Assembly (NCBI GenBank): GCA_900312665.1
Contig: ONZQ02000008.1
Span: 682,001-746,000, forward strand
Origin: Cephalotrichum gorgonifer
Taxonomy: Eukaryota; Ascomycota; Sordariomycetes; Microascales; Microascaceae
Length of the DNA: 64,000 nucleotides
Direction of reading: 5' to 3'
Shown piece after piece: positions 11,678 through 23,139 of the stretch (within the stretch, counting starts at the first letter, position 1; each line of letters starts with the position of its first letter). The translations under genes were made by a program, and so were the position numbers. Under the pieces are notes generated by a model, which was not told the DNA's origin, searched no databases, and was given only the letters and a program-made list of their open reading frames with translations.

Positions 11678-12871
11678 TAGGCTCCACTGATCTTCTATTC
11701 GCAGCGATCCCGGCACACCTCACACTTCACCTTCACTGGCAACAGGCTTGAGATTCACGCGAGCTGACACGGCCCTGTCCGCCGCTCCAGTCGTTCATTT
11801 ACCCGCACACTCTTAAGTTGCCTTGGACTTTTTCCTCCATTCCGAGTCAACTAGTCTGCGTGCGGAGATTAAGGCCCTCTCTTGACCAAGATGCCTGTCC
11901 GTTTTGGTTCAGGTATCGTATTTGGTTGAGTTGGGCCAGACAAACCTGGCGTCTGGCGATACTCCCTCGGGAGGCATCGTCTGCGAACAACTATCTCGAC
12001 TTCTTTTTTCACTGCGAAAGCATTCACACTGCGAAAGCATTAAACGGTTGAGACTGGCCAGCTTGACACATTCATGTATTAATATCAAAGGCTTCTTTTA
12101 TATCCAACCGTACATCGATAGGCTGCTTAGGTACCAGAACCCCATGCCCTTTGACAGAAGTAGGAAACGGTTAGGGGCCGTGCGTGTGGATATACGTTGT
12201 CTTTCCTTTTCTTTTTTTTTCTTTTTTTTTTTTAGCGGAAAGCTCCATTTGAATAAATCAAATCAATGATATCATTGTTCATCCTGAGACACGCTGTTTC
12301 GTTCGCCCCCTAATCTTCATCCTTATCTCCACCATATCACGTGCATTAGATGGGGGCCATCGGTAGTTGGTCCGTGTTGGCACGGTCTGAGCGTGCCTGG
12401 AGTGGGTGGTGGGTAGTTTAATTACCCCTGTCCACTTTAATCATTGATACCGACCCACCCCTGTAAAAGAGTTAAAGACTTTGGACGACCTTGAAGAAGC
12501 CGGTCTCGAGGTGTCGACTTTGAATCGACACTATAGATGCAGCGACGGCCTTAATAACGACAAGCGACACTTTCCTTCATACGCTCGTTTATCATCCCAG
12601 TCGTACTGGAATACCACTATGTTTTGAGCCACCCCAATTGCTCCCGAAAATTCCCCATGCCGGTAGAGTGAAGGGTGCGAAAACGTCATCAAACCTAATT
12701 ATCCCTTCGTCGAACGCAGTCAACAGAATACCCGAGAGCGTCTCCCACCTCTGCGATACTCGGCCGTTAGGACTTTCTCTACAGCATTGGCCCTACGTTT
12801 CGCAACCCGTGTCCCTGCAGCGGACTGATTCCTTCCCACCCCAAGTCGTCTCCCCTTGACCGAATATCAAG
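11678..12871. other. intergenic between RING-CH gene and GT34 gene
   Basis: About 1.2 kb with T-rich stretches near 12200-12235. No supported gene; it probably holds a 3' UTR and the promoter of the mannosyltransferase gene. Confidence 0.5.
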
Positions 12872-13974
12872 ATGCATTTCGCATACCCACCCCGGAAAAG
12901 CTCGAACCCGCCTCCCTTCCGCCCCAGGTCGTCGCGCCTAGCGGCGGCAAGACGGAGTAGGTTGCGCACGGTGGCACTTATAGGTGTTGGCTTCCTATTC
13001 CTCCTATACCTTCTTCGCGGAAAGTCGACAGGCACAGCGAAGGGCACGACGAGGCATATCCCCAGCGGTTCGCCACCTGTGGTGATCGTCACGGTGGTGA
13101 ATTACGACAACGGGATGGAATACGCGGATGTCGTGAAGGAGAATCGGATAAGCTACGCGAAACTACACGGTATGCAACAGCTTTGCTGAAGAGGAAGAAA
13201 CCCGGGCGGCGGTGGACCTTGCTGATATTCGTGACGTAGGGTACGAAACTTTCTTCCCCCATATCGGAGACTACGACCTTCGCGGATCGCCCATGTCGTG
13301 GACAAAGGTCGTGGCCCTGAGACACGCCCTCGCCAAGTTCCCGGACGCTTCATACATATGGTTCCTGGACCAGGAGGCCTTGATCATGAACCCGGAAATA
13401 TCGGTACACAAGGACATCTTAGCTTATGAGAAGCTCGACAAGATGATGCTTCGCAGGCAACCAGTTACGCTTCCGGAGAGCGTCATAAAAACGTACCCCC
13501 AGCTCAAGCCAAACCAGATCGATCTTGTGTTGACGCAGGACAAGGAAGGAGTTGATGGAAAGAGTATGATCCTAAGGAACAGCGACTGGTCCGAGTTCTT
13601 CCTCGATACCTGGTACGACCCGTTGTTCAGAAGCTACAACTTCGAGTTGGCCGAGACCCACACTCTTGTAAGTTTTACCGCGGGCGGTTGTCGCGGGGCC
13701 GGGGGAGATTACTTCGTGAGATTCCATGATCGTGTCATCTAACGCCAGAGAACAGGAGCACATTATTCAGTGGCACGCTACAATCCTATCGAAGCTGGCA
13801 CTGATACCCCAGCGAACGATGAATTCCTATAGCGACTCGACTCTGGGCGAGGCATATGCGGAGGGGGACTTCGTGGTTCGCTTCCCGGGGTGTACCGGCA
13901 CCGGCGAGAAGAGCTGCCAGCAGGAGGCGAGCCGATATAACGAACGGTGGCGCAAGGCGTTCGCGAGTGCGTAA
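12872..13974 (+). CDS. GT34 alpha-1,6-mannosyltransferase of the Mnn10/Mnn11 type
   Basis: A Golgi enzyme of the mannan polymerase type that extends the N-glycan outer chain with GDP-mannose. Exons 12872-13169, 13240-13667 and 13756-13974 give 314 residues. It is a type II membrane protein: a basic N-terminus, a single anchor at about residues 32-50, then the catalytic domain. Landmarks are VTVVNYDNGMEYADVV, YIWFLDQEALIMNP (the DxD-equivalent reads Asp143-Gln-Glu145), WYDPLFRSYNF, and the final exon's QWHATILSKLALIPQRTMNSY. The second intron splits the conserved ETHTL/EHIIQWH region, which supports the join. It matches Mnn11 more than Mnn10 by general look, but I cannot separate the two with certainty. 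Confidence 0.88.
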
Positions 13975-15115
13975 ATTCTTGGCGAGGATATGAGCAGAAC
14001 GGTCACCAGCACGAGACTGCTACCGGGGAGCGGAGCACAGATGAACGCGAGGTGCGCTATCGAGCGAGAGATATATTCGAGGTAGTACGGTACGATGTGA
14101 TGGGGGCGTTACGGGACAAACATGATACAAATGGCTTGCTATTCGGAGTACATGTGCTTAAGGGACTAGATAGATAAGATGGATGGCGCATATGTTGTTA
14201 GCATGTTCGCAACCAAGGGTCGTCGCTTGTTCATGCTTCCACTCCATTACCCTGGTTCATGACGTGCATCCATGGGACTTTGGACTCGGGCAAATTGGCC
14301 CAGATGGGACACTCGTCACATATTAACCTCCCATCCCCTTGCGCATGGTGAATACGCACGGGCATCCCAGTTCTCTGTTCCGGCCTTCTACAATTACCTC
14401 TCTTCGGGGAATTGGAGCCTGGAGGACCAGCGATAGGTATACAAGCATTCGTGGTGAGTTCGCCTCGGCGTCGACAAGTATTAAAGATATAAAGTGCTTA
14501 CGGTACATGTATGCGTTCGTAATATCTCAATTACGGGTGCGATTATTACGATGTTGTCGGTGGGAAGGGGCGATTGTGGCATGGGGGTGCTGGATAGTGG
14601 GGTCATATGCAACCATTAGCGCGGTCAAAGTCCCATTCGGTTGCGACAGCTCGTGGGACATCAATACGAGCATATGCATGTGATGATGCAAGCAGAGGTG
14701 GGAAAGTCGGAGGAGCTGCCGTTTGTGTCGCCAGATCCTCGGGATGTAACTAACAGCTCTCGCTCCAACTTCCGAATGGGGAAACTCTGGCCCCCTTCCC
14801 GGTTGGTGTCTGGTGGCCGACACTTCCCTAGCTTCGGTTCGTGCTTGTACGTATACTCGTACTTTCCTTCTCCAGGTCTCGCGAGTGTGGGGACATAGTA
14901 CTCGTCTACGAGTAGTAGCCGTCGCATAGTCCCCCCCCCAAAAACCCAACAAGAGCCGATTGACGCAGTCTTTCCAATTTCCTCGACATCTCCGACTGGC
15001 ACCACTGGCCGTTTTTGCACCACCCGCGTCCCCCCCTCCAAAGTGACTTTTGTCGCCATCGAAGCCCATACCATACCGCACGACAAACGAGCCGGCCCGC
15101 CCGGCGAATTGGACA
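13975..15115. other. intergenic upstream of the S1P lyase gene
   Basis: About 1.1 kb. A long antisense reading frame crosses it, but it has no family signal and low-complexity content, so no gene is called. Confidence 0.5.
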
Positions 15116-17151
15116 ATGTCGGCAGCATCGCGCATCCCGGTGGGCTTGATGGAGGGCCTCAACCAGGTTAAGAAGCGGCGGCCCGCGAACCTCTCGGCAC
15201 TGGTAAACCTCGACTTGTGAGTCCATCCATACCCGCCCAAGCCAAACGGGCCGAGGCCGTCGAGCTGCCATTGTCGAACCTTTGCGCGAGGTCCCTCGAA
15301 CGAGCTCCGCGTGAGGGAGAGAATCCGCTCCGATGGACATGGCTTCCCTTTCCATGCATGCACCCAATCACTCCCGTCTCGAAGCAAGCAAACACAACCC
15401 AAAAGAAATATCTGGAAGCTGACTCGTGGGCGCCTTGGCGCAACAACACTAGACTGCGAAACATTGTCTTCTTCTTCTTTGTGCTGCGATGGACTCGGAG
15501 GGCCTTCTGGAAGGTCAAGGGCCGCGGAATCATCGGATCACTTGTCGAACTCTACCGTAACATCGGAAGGATACTCTATGGCTACTTCCTCCGAGCACCC
15601 GGTGTGCGAGGCAAGGTACAGAAGCAGGTCAACGATGCACTCGCCAAGACGCAGGCGAAACTGATCGCGGGGAACCTCACGAAATATCTCACCCTGCCCA
15701 AGGAGGGCTTGTCGGAAGAGGCGGTGAGGAAGGAGCTGGAGACACTGGCAAACTTGGACCATACGAAGTGGGAGGAGGGATACGTGTCGGGCGCCGTGTA
15801 CCACGGGGAGGAGGCACTTATGAAACTCCAGACCGAGTCGTTTGGCAAGTTCACCGTGGCCAATCCGATCCACCCCGACGTCTTCCCCGGCGTGAGGAAG
15901 ATGGAGGCCGAGATCGTGTCTATGGTGCTCTCGCTCTTCAATGCGCCACCTGGTGCTGCTGGGACCACCACGGCCGGAGGTACGGAGAGTATCCTTGTGT
16001 GCTGCCTTGCTGCTAGGCAGAGGGCTTATGCGGAGAGGGGTATCACTGAGCCAGAGATGTAAGCTCATCTCGCTCCTCGCGCCATACGCCCGCACGGCGA
16101 CTGCTGTGTTTGTGGGCAGGTGGCCATGTAACAGCCGACACTGACAACCTCGTATAGGATCCTACCAGACACCGCGCATGTTGCGTTCCGAAAGGCTGGT
16201 GACTATTTCAAGATCAAGGTCCACCTCGTACCCTGCCCAGCGCCGTCATACCAAGTTGACATGAAGGCTGTATCGCGGCTTATCAACCCCAACACCATTC
16301 TTCTTGTCGGCTCGGCCCCCAACTTCCCCCACGGGATCATTGACGACATCTCTGCCCTTTCGAAACTAGCCGTCAAGCGGAAGATCTGGCTCCACGTCGA
16401 CTGCTGTCTGGGCTCGTTCCTCGTCCCGTACTTGGAAAAGGCGGGTTTCGAGACGACGCCCTTCGACTTTAGGCTGAAGGGGGTGTCTAGCATCAGCTGC
16501 GACACTCACAAATACGGGTTTGCCCCCAAGGGCAACTCAACAGCCCTGTATCGCAGTGCGGAGCTACGATCCTACCAGTACTACGTGTCACCGGACTGGT
16601 CAGGCGGCGTCTACGCGTCGCCGGGGATAGCTGGGTCTCGCCCCGGCGCGCTCATCGCCGGTTGCTGGACGAGTCTGTTGAACGTCGGGGAGAACGGCTA
16701 CATTGACGCGTGTGTCAAGATTGTGGGGACGGCGAAGAAGATTACCGACAAGATCCGGGAGACGCCCTCGCTTGAAAGCGAGCTCGAGATCATCGGGCGG
16801 CCCCTGGTCTCCGTGGTCGCCTTCACCTCGCGGAACCTCGACATCTACGACATCTACGACGCCCTGACGGCGAAGGGGTGGCATCTCAATGCGCTACAGG
16901 ACCCGCCGGCCATCCACGTAGCCGTCACCATGCCCATTGTCAAGATCTGGGAGAGGCTCATGGCGGATCTCGAGGCGGTGGTGGAGGCAGAGAGGGAGAA
17001 GGAGCGCGCTAGGATCGCGGAAGGGAAGGGGGCCAAGGGGAAGAGCGTGGGAGACTCGGCGGCGCTGTATGGCGTGGCGGGGTCGTTGCCAAACAAGAGC
17101 GTCGTTGTGGACTTGGCGACGGGGTTCCTGGACCTGCTGTACAAGGCGTGA
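15116..17151 (+). CDS. DPL1: sphingosine-1-phosphate lyase
   Basis: A PLP-dependent enzyme of the ER membrane that splits phosphorylated sphingoid bases into a fatty aldehyde and phosphoethanolamine, the exit step of sphingolipid catabolism. Exons 15116-15216, 15453-16058 and 16158-17151 give 566 residues. One membrane helix lies at about 36-48 (NIVFFFFVLRW). The group II decarboxylase fold follows: GTTTAGGTESIL for the cofactor phosphate, HVDCCLGSF, and SCDTHKYGFAPKG with the Schiff-base lysine at residue 354. The C-terminal insert with an AEREKERAR helix is hydrophilic. The first intron (15217-15452) is long for this locus; its CACTAG acceptor is the only one tested that keeps the frame. 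Confidence 0.94.
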
Positions 17152-20100
17152 TGTAAATGGCATGGGTTAAGGGCTCGGGAAGCGGGTTGCACGACGGGAT
17201 TTGCATCATCTTTATCAGACGGGCGAGGACGTGAGTATACTTTCCTCGAAGCATTCGTTATCATTACGCTTAGACATCAGTTCGCACTCCAATTCTTACG
17301 CTTTTTTCCACATCGTCTCGGACATGGTTCGACTGTGCCCTGTGCTTGTTGCTACGTGATGGCTGTGCTCACCCTTGAACTCCCAGCTTGCTAACCTCCC
17401 TCCGTGCTCGTCCTCCCTACTACAAAACGACCGTGACCCACTACTCCCAGCCGATGTCGGAGATAGGCGACGTAAACGAGGACGAAATCTTCGTTTTCCC
17501 TTGAATCAGCCCACGGTCACCGGGAGAGCATCCCAGCTCGTCCCAGGGTTCTAGAAGCGAAGCAAGCGAGTAGCTTGAGGGGGCGACGTGACAAGATCAG
17601 GAGGCTGCGGGGATGTTTGTTCAGGTAGGTCGGTTGTACGGGGCGATGGGGGGAGGGGTAGATGGGGTGTCCAAGCGAGGTTGTTTGCTTCGGTTTTTTT
17701 TTGGAGAGAGAGAGATACAATGGGGGATAGGTTTCGGTTGGGACAAAGGTCTTTTGGGTGCCGGGGGGAAGGTTCTTTGTGATGGTGTTGGAGCGAGGGT
17801 GGTCTTTTGTTAGGGGTTACCGGGACGAGAAGGGAATTACGGGAGAGCGAGCGGTCGTGTGTTTTACTCCTCATCCCGGCTGCTTGCCACGGGTGGAATT
17901 CCGGGAATTAGGATCCCTTTCCTAACAAGTAGATATTAGAAACCCCCCCAGTTCGAAACAGATCTTGCTCTATTGAGTCGGTCCGGAAGGTAAGGGGGGG
18001 TAGTGAGAAGGGGGGGTGCCGTGCGTCCATATCCCAGCCACGTTCGTCATCTCACCCGCCCATCGGTCCTTATGCAGCCCCCTATCAGACGATTTTAATG
18101 AAGAACGGCGTCCTATCACCATCGCGTGTGTGCGTGTGTCGCTAGCCAACGAGAAGGCGAGAAGGTGGAGACCCGACGCCCGGGATATGTGGCGTCAAAT
18201 CAAGTTTCTGCGGATTGTAGAATTTCCGATGTCTGCCTTCGTGCGATCCCAAGAACATCTCTGCAAGGAAACGGGATCGATGATGTAGGGCCGAGTCTCC
18301 GAGAGAAAAGGGGGGGGAGGGGGACGGGTTAGTCCAGGCAGGAAAAGGAGGAGGGGGACGGATAGTCCCTTTTGGAAGTTCGCCAAGGAAGAAAGTCTAC
18401 CAATATAACCGCGCCACGAGCCGGTTTGGAACTTCGAGATGAGCTCAAGAGGAGGGTGTCGCCTTTATGTGTGTATCTAGATGCGGAAGAAAAAAGGGGG
18501 GGCAGGTGATTGCGCTCGGGAGGCTTGGGACGGGCACTTCTGGATGTGGAGGGGAGGGCGAGTGCGGCTGAAGTAGGTTTGATGGCTTCGTGTCGCGATA
18601 TAAAGAAGAGGCGGTCTGGATATCAGAATCTTGTACGTCGACTGTTGCCTACGAGATGTCGTCCACGGCGAAGCGGTAGTTTCTATATTTCTACGTGTCC
18701 CGGTCTGGATGGGCTCTTGTGACGTGGGCTACACCAGGTGTGAAGAGCGGGCTGAAGCCACCCGCCATTCTTCTAGATGCGGATCATCTCGAAATACCGG
18801 GTTTTGAACGGCCGTCCAAACGCCCACCACCTTCAGACCGGAAGTGAAGAAGAGAATGGCGCTGCCTAACCGTATAGGATGGGCATTAGGCATTTCGGGA
18901 GCGGAGGGTATTCGGAACAGGAGGGTATACCAGGGAAATAGCAATAGTAGCACCGGCCCGCTATCGTGACTATTAGGGGCACGAGTGCGTTGTAGTGGTG
19001 GGTGGGCTTGGAATGAGGGCCGGGGCAGGACGGTTTTCGAGATGGAGCGAATCGAGGCCCCCGGGCTTTTTGCACTTTGAGGCCTGGGGAGGTCACTAGA
19101 CGTCAACCGTAGGGTTACACAACACGGGAGATATGATCCTGGACGGCAGTTGGACATGATAGGCAACCAGCCAGGTACATTCCCCAGAAGGCGTCCTTCG
19201 TATCCTCGTCCGTCTCGGAGCAAAAGTCGTGAAGAAAATAAGTGTCACCCAGACAAGGTGTTGAGACGATACGATACATGTCTCCGAGATAGAAGTACCA
19301 ACAATCCTACCCCTCCTAGCCTCGGTAAAGACGAAATCTGTAGGCACTCGATTCGATCCAGATTCTTGACCATATGGCCGCTCTCCCGGTGGTGCCTTGG
19401 CCTTAATTGTGTATATTACACATTAGACCCATATTAGTGCGGTCTTCCCGCCCAACACTTTCCCTCTACCACTAACTCTCATGTAAGTCACCTCGGTGAG
19501 CCATCAGGACCTGAAACGAAACGGGATGTCGCGCCTTCCAGAAATATAATCGGGGAAGGAAGGAGGGAGTCCCCGGACCTCAAATCACCCCACCGGTCGA
19601 GCTTTCCTCGCCTGTGGCCCATTTGGCAGCACACATGTGCACTCACCACTGCCCCTCCTGCCCAGCCCGCGGACACACGCCGGCACACAGGCGCGCGCAC
19701 CCCTCGGGCTCTTCCTCTTTTCTATTTAACTCAGTAGTTCTATTCTCCCGCCCGTCCCCGCCCTCATGTATACGTATCATCTTCTATCTCGGTGGCGTCG
19801 GTCTATCTGTCTAGAAACCGAGAAATATGGTAACATCAGAGCCTGCTCTATCCTTATTCTTGTCCCCACCTGCATGTCAAAAACGAGGCGACCATCGTGT
19901 CGCCTCAATCGTCGTCGCCCATGTAATGTGACGCGCATTCCACGCACACCCTAGAACGCCCGATGGATACACCCCCCTTCAAAGAACGCCAATCCCTGCG
20001 TCATCGTCGAGGTAAGGGAGGGGTCGGTCGTCCTCCTTCTTGCTCACTCACACCTTTCACAACACCGCCGCCCGCCTACAGCCTGGATTTCGTAATACCA

Positions 20101-21116
20101 AGACGAGAGAATGCCTCGCGCTGTATGGATTCCCGACGGAGGATGTGGGGTGTGTGTGTGTGTTGCGGACCGGCTTTCTTTGCCCCTGTACCCCCTAAGA
20201 GTTCTTCAGGACTTTTTTTTCCCTACCTTTTCCCTCCGCGGCCCTTTGCCCGATTTGTGCAGCCGAGAAAACTCCTGGAACGGCCTGTCTCTGCTTCCAC
20301 ATACCCTGTTTGACTGTAGGATCGACTGATGCCGTCCCCCCCTTCGGGCTTGGCCTTCCATGGGCACGAGGGGCAACGGGAACGAGGAATCATACTCGCC
20401 ATCTTGTGCACGAGGAGTGGCTTGGGGTCTGACGACGCAACGACGGTTACTCGGCGACCCTGATGTTTCCCCCTTCGCCTAGGGTGGTACTTCGGACTGT
20501 GCCCTCCCCTCGCCTACTCACCGGGATGGGGTCCATTTCTGCTTAGAACTTAGCCGGGAGCCCTGCATCTGCCCGCCCCTTCCCCTTCCCCTTCCCCTTC
20601 CCCTTTCTCTTCTAACTTTCTTCTTCCCACCACATGTGAGGCGGACCCAAACCCCAAGTGGGGGTACACTGCATCGACGCTCGAGCGGGATGAGGGGGAG
20701 GGGAAAGGGGGAAGGGGGGTCAAGCCGGGCCTCATGCTTGTCAGTCAGGCATACACCCTTACTACTTGCCGCAGCCTTGAATATCCATATTTGCTATCAT
20801 GTACTAGATGTGTACGGTCGAAGTGGAGGGGGTCCGGATGGGGCGGAGACTGAGAGCCTTGAACTGGGGAAGGGAGAGGGGGGTGGGAGTGGGAGAAGTT
20901 GATATAATATCCCCTCTCGTCCCCCGAGTCTTTTCATTTGCCTAGTTAGATTACTTCGAGAAGCACTGAGACACGACATGACCACCAGTGTGAAAACCAC
21001 TTTCTCTCTCAGTCTCACTATCACTCCTATCTATATATATTGAAGTGTTTGCTCCTCCTGTTTCCAAGTTCACCTCGTTCACCTAAGCTTGTGTGTTGCG
21101 CATACTTTGTGTAGAA
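17152..21116. other. 4 kb gene-free region upstream of the DUF7514-type gene
   Basis: No ORF here has a recognisable domain or convincing splicing. It contains G-rich and C-rich runs, a short hairpin at about 19887-19908, and five CCCCTT units at 20576-20605. Its position before the 21117 start suggests a long promoter or 5' leader, or an unannotated non-coding transcript. Confidence 0.45.
20576..20605. repeat. (CCCCTT)5 tandem repeat
   Basis: Five perfect 6-bp units. The minus strand reads G4-A2 repeats, which meets the usual pattern for a G-quadruplex. Confidence 0.9.
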
Positions 21117-23139
21117 ATGGGCCCCGATACCTACCCTTCACCTCCGCCTCCTCCTCCCCCTTCTTTTGGGGCTGGTAGACCACCTCTAAGTAGAATCTCC
21201 AGCTGGCAGAGAGTCTCCCCTGTCAGTCAAGGAGAGGCAAATCGCCTCCCACCTCCCCCCTTTACTCCCGCGGATGGGTGTTCCCCTGATCGAGGCGGCC
21301 TTACACCCTCCTCTCCGAGGAGTAGTCGGTCCAGCTTCGTGCTAGATGGCGATTCGGCGGAGCCACGGTCTAGCATTGGCCAGTTCACGCCAGAGATGAT
21401 GGACATGATCGTGGAATTCTTGAAGGCGGGTGGTTATGAGGGGGTGAAGAACCGCATCGTGGAAGAAGGTGAGCTTTCCCCCCAGTTTGAACGGCTGGTC
21501 GTGCATGTGATGCTAACACTCGAGGTAGTCCGCGAGCAGCTCAAGAGTGATAACTCGGACCGGGAATCCCTGGGCTCGTCTCCGAGTCCACCCCCCCCAC
21601 GCACTGGATTCTCCAGGGCCCCTCCACCGTCTGAGAAGCCGGCGTCCCGAACGTCCGGCCGCAAGCAGGAGGATTCCTTTTCCAAGTCTGCTCCATTCAG
21701 TAGTAGGTCCCCATCGGGACCTTCATTGCCCCAGACGCCTCCCGCGAGCCCACGTCAAAGACCACAAGACGGTCGCCCTGGCGGCACGGCACCCTCGGGG
21801 GCCGCCACCCCTCAGTCATATCAGGCTCAGGCGAAGCCAGCAGAGGATCGGGAATCCAAGTTGAGCCCCGTGGATAAAAGTTGGGGGGATCTCTACGACG
21901 CCAACGGCAGGGCGACGAAAAGACTCGGCCAGGTGTTGAGAGGGGTCGCCAACTATCTTGTACGCAACCACATGCCCATGGACCAACCGTTCGACTTTTT
22001 GAGGTATCTATGGTACTGACGATTTTTCATAGATCTCACAGAGTTCAACACCAGAAAACGCCGTCGTGTCTCCAAGCAACTTGGCCGCTTTCTACGCGCA
22101 GTTTAGCGTCGATAACGAGCCCCATCCCTATCCCGGTATGTTCTTCTAGCCCACAGCCTCTCTTGTTTCCCTTCTCCTGGGGTTGGAGCTAACAGAAACA
22201 GGCATATTCAAGTGTAAGGAAGGCAACAAGGAGGACTACAAAGACATACGCTACATCTACGACGAACTGGACTGTGAATACCACCTTGTTAAGATTCACC
22301 CTACATCCTCCTCTCGACCCATGGTGCCCGCCCTCACGCCTGCCGGTTTTGTGAAGTGGTTTACGATGTCCATATATGCCTACCCGGATGAGGAAGCGGC
22401 CCGCCTTGATGCCGTCATGTCGCGGCTACCCATAGACGCCAATGGCGAGGGGAAGCCGGAGCGGTTACCAAAGCAGCTTTCCAGGTATCTACTACCACCC
22501 AAGTCAGACAAGTCGGCAAGGAAGAACCTCGACGAGGTGGTCCAGGACGTCCTCGATGAGAGGGAGCATAGGGATAAGAAGCGGAGAATGTCCTCGTACG
22601 GCGCGGAAGGCATAGCCTCCAGGCCCGAGAGCCGCAGGAGCGAGTCCGCGCCGATACCCCACACGAGGGAGAGTACGCGGGCGGGAGACGAAGACGCGGA
22701 AGAGAATCGCAAGAAGCGCTCTACGAAGAGCGTTTCCTTTGGCCGGCTTTCTAGCAAGCGGCCCGACACGGACGGAGGCGCCGCGCCGACACGACCTAGT
22801 AGGCGGGATTCATCTGACAGGGCCGCCGGCAGGCCGTATAACTTCCACAACGGGAAGTCCGCTACCGCCGCCACCTCGGAACGACGATCTTCGAATGAGG
22901 CAGACCCCGTTTCGCCCTCATCGCCCCTTCCCTCGCCTACGAGCCCCCACTTCGAACTCAGCAGTGGGCGGGACAGGCCGGAGACGAGAAGATACTCCCG
23001 CGACGCCGCGCCGCGTCGCATGTCGAGCCCGAGTGACGAAGTCCCCCGGAGCTCGAGCAGGCAAAAGAGCAGGCGGCATTCCGAGGTCGTGATTGAGCAG
23101 GATAAGGGGCCGGGCTGGAGGCAGCCCGTGTATGACTGA
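21117..23139 (+). CDS. DUF7514-type fungal protein, function unknown
   Basis: Exons 21117-21959, 22033-22135 and 22202-23139 give 627 residues. The N-terminal 270 residues are mostly Pro/Ser-rich and disordered, apart from a short helical part near residues 85-145. The conserved core starts at SWGDLYDANGRATKRLGQVL (about 260), continues through NAVVSPSNLAAFYAQFSVD in the small second exon, and runs in exon 3 through ELDCEYHLVKI, PALTPAGFVKWFTMSI, AYPDEEAARLDAV and ERLPKQLSRYLLPP, the pattern I associate with fungal DUF7514. The C-terminal 200 residues are basic, Ser/Arg-rich and disordered, with possible nuclear-localisation clusters. The junctions use GTACGC and GTATGT donors and restore the conserved frame. 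No biochemical role is known to me. Confidence 0.78.

Noticed and set aside
14527..15402. 291-codon open frame on the minus strand upstream of and antisense to S1P lyase exon 1
   Set aside because: No domain, odd composition, and it overlaps a well-supported exon; typical of GC-rich antisense frames.
18729..19223. 164-codon minus-strand frame
   Set aside because: No domain and no splice-consistent extension.
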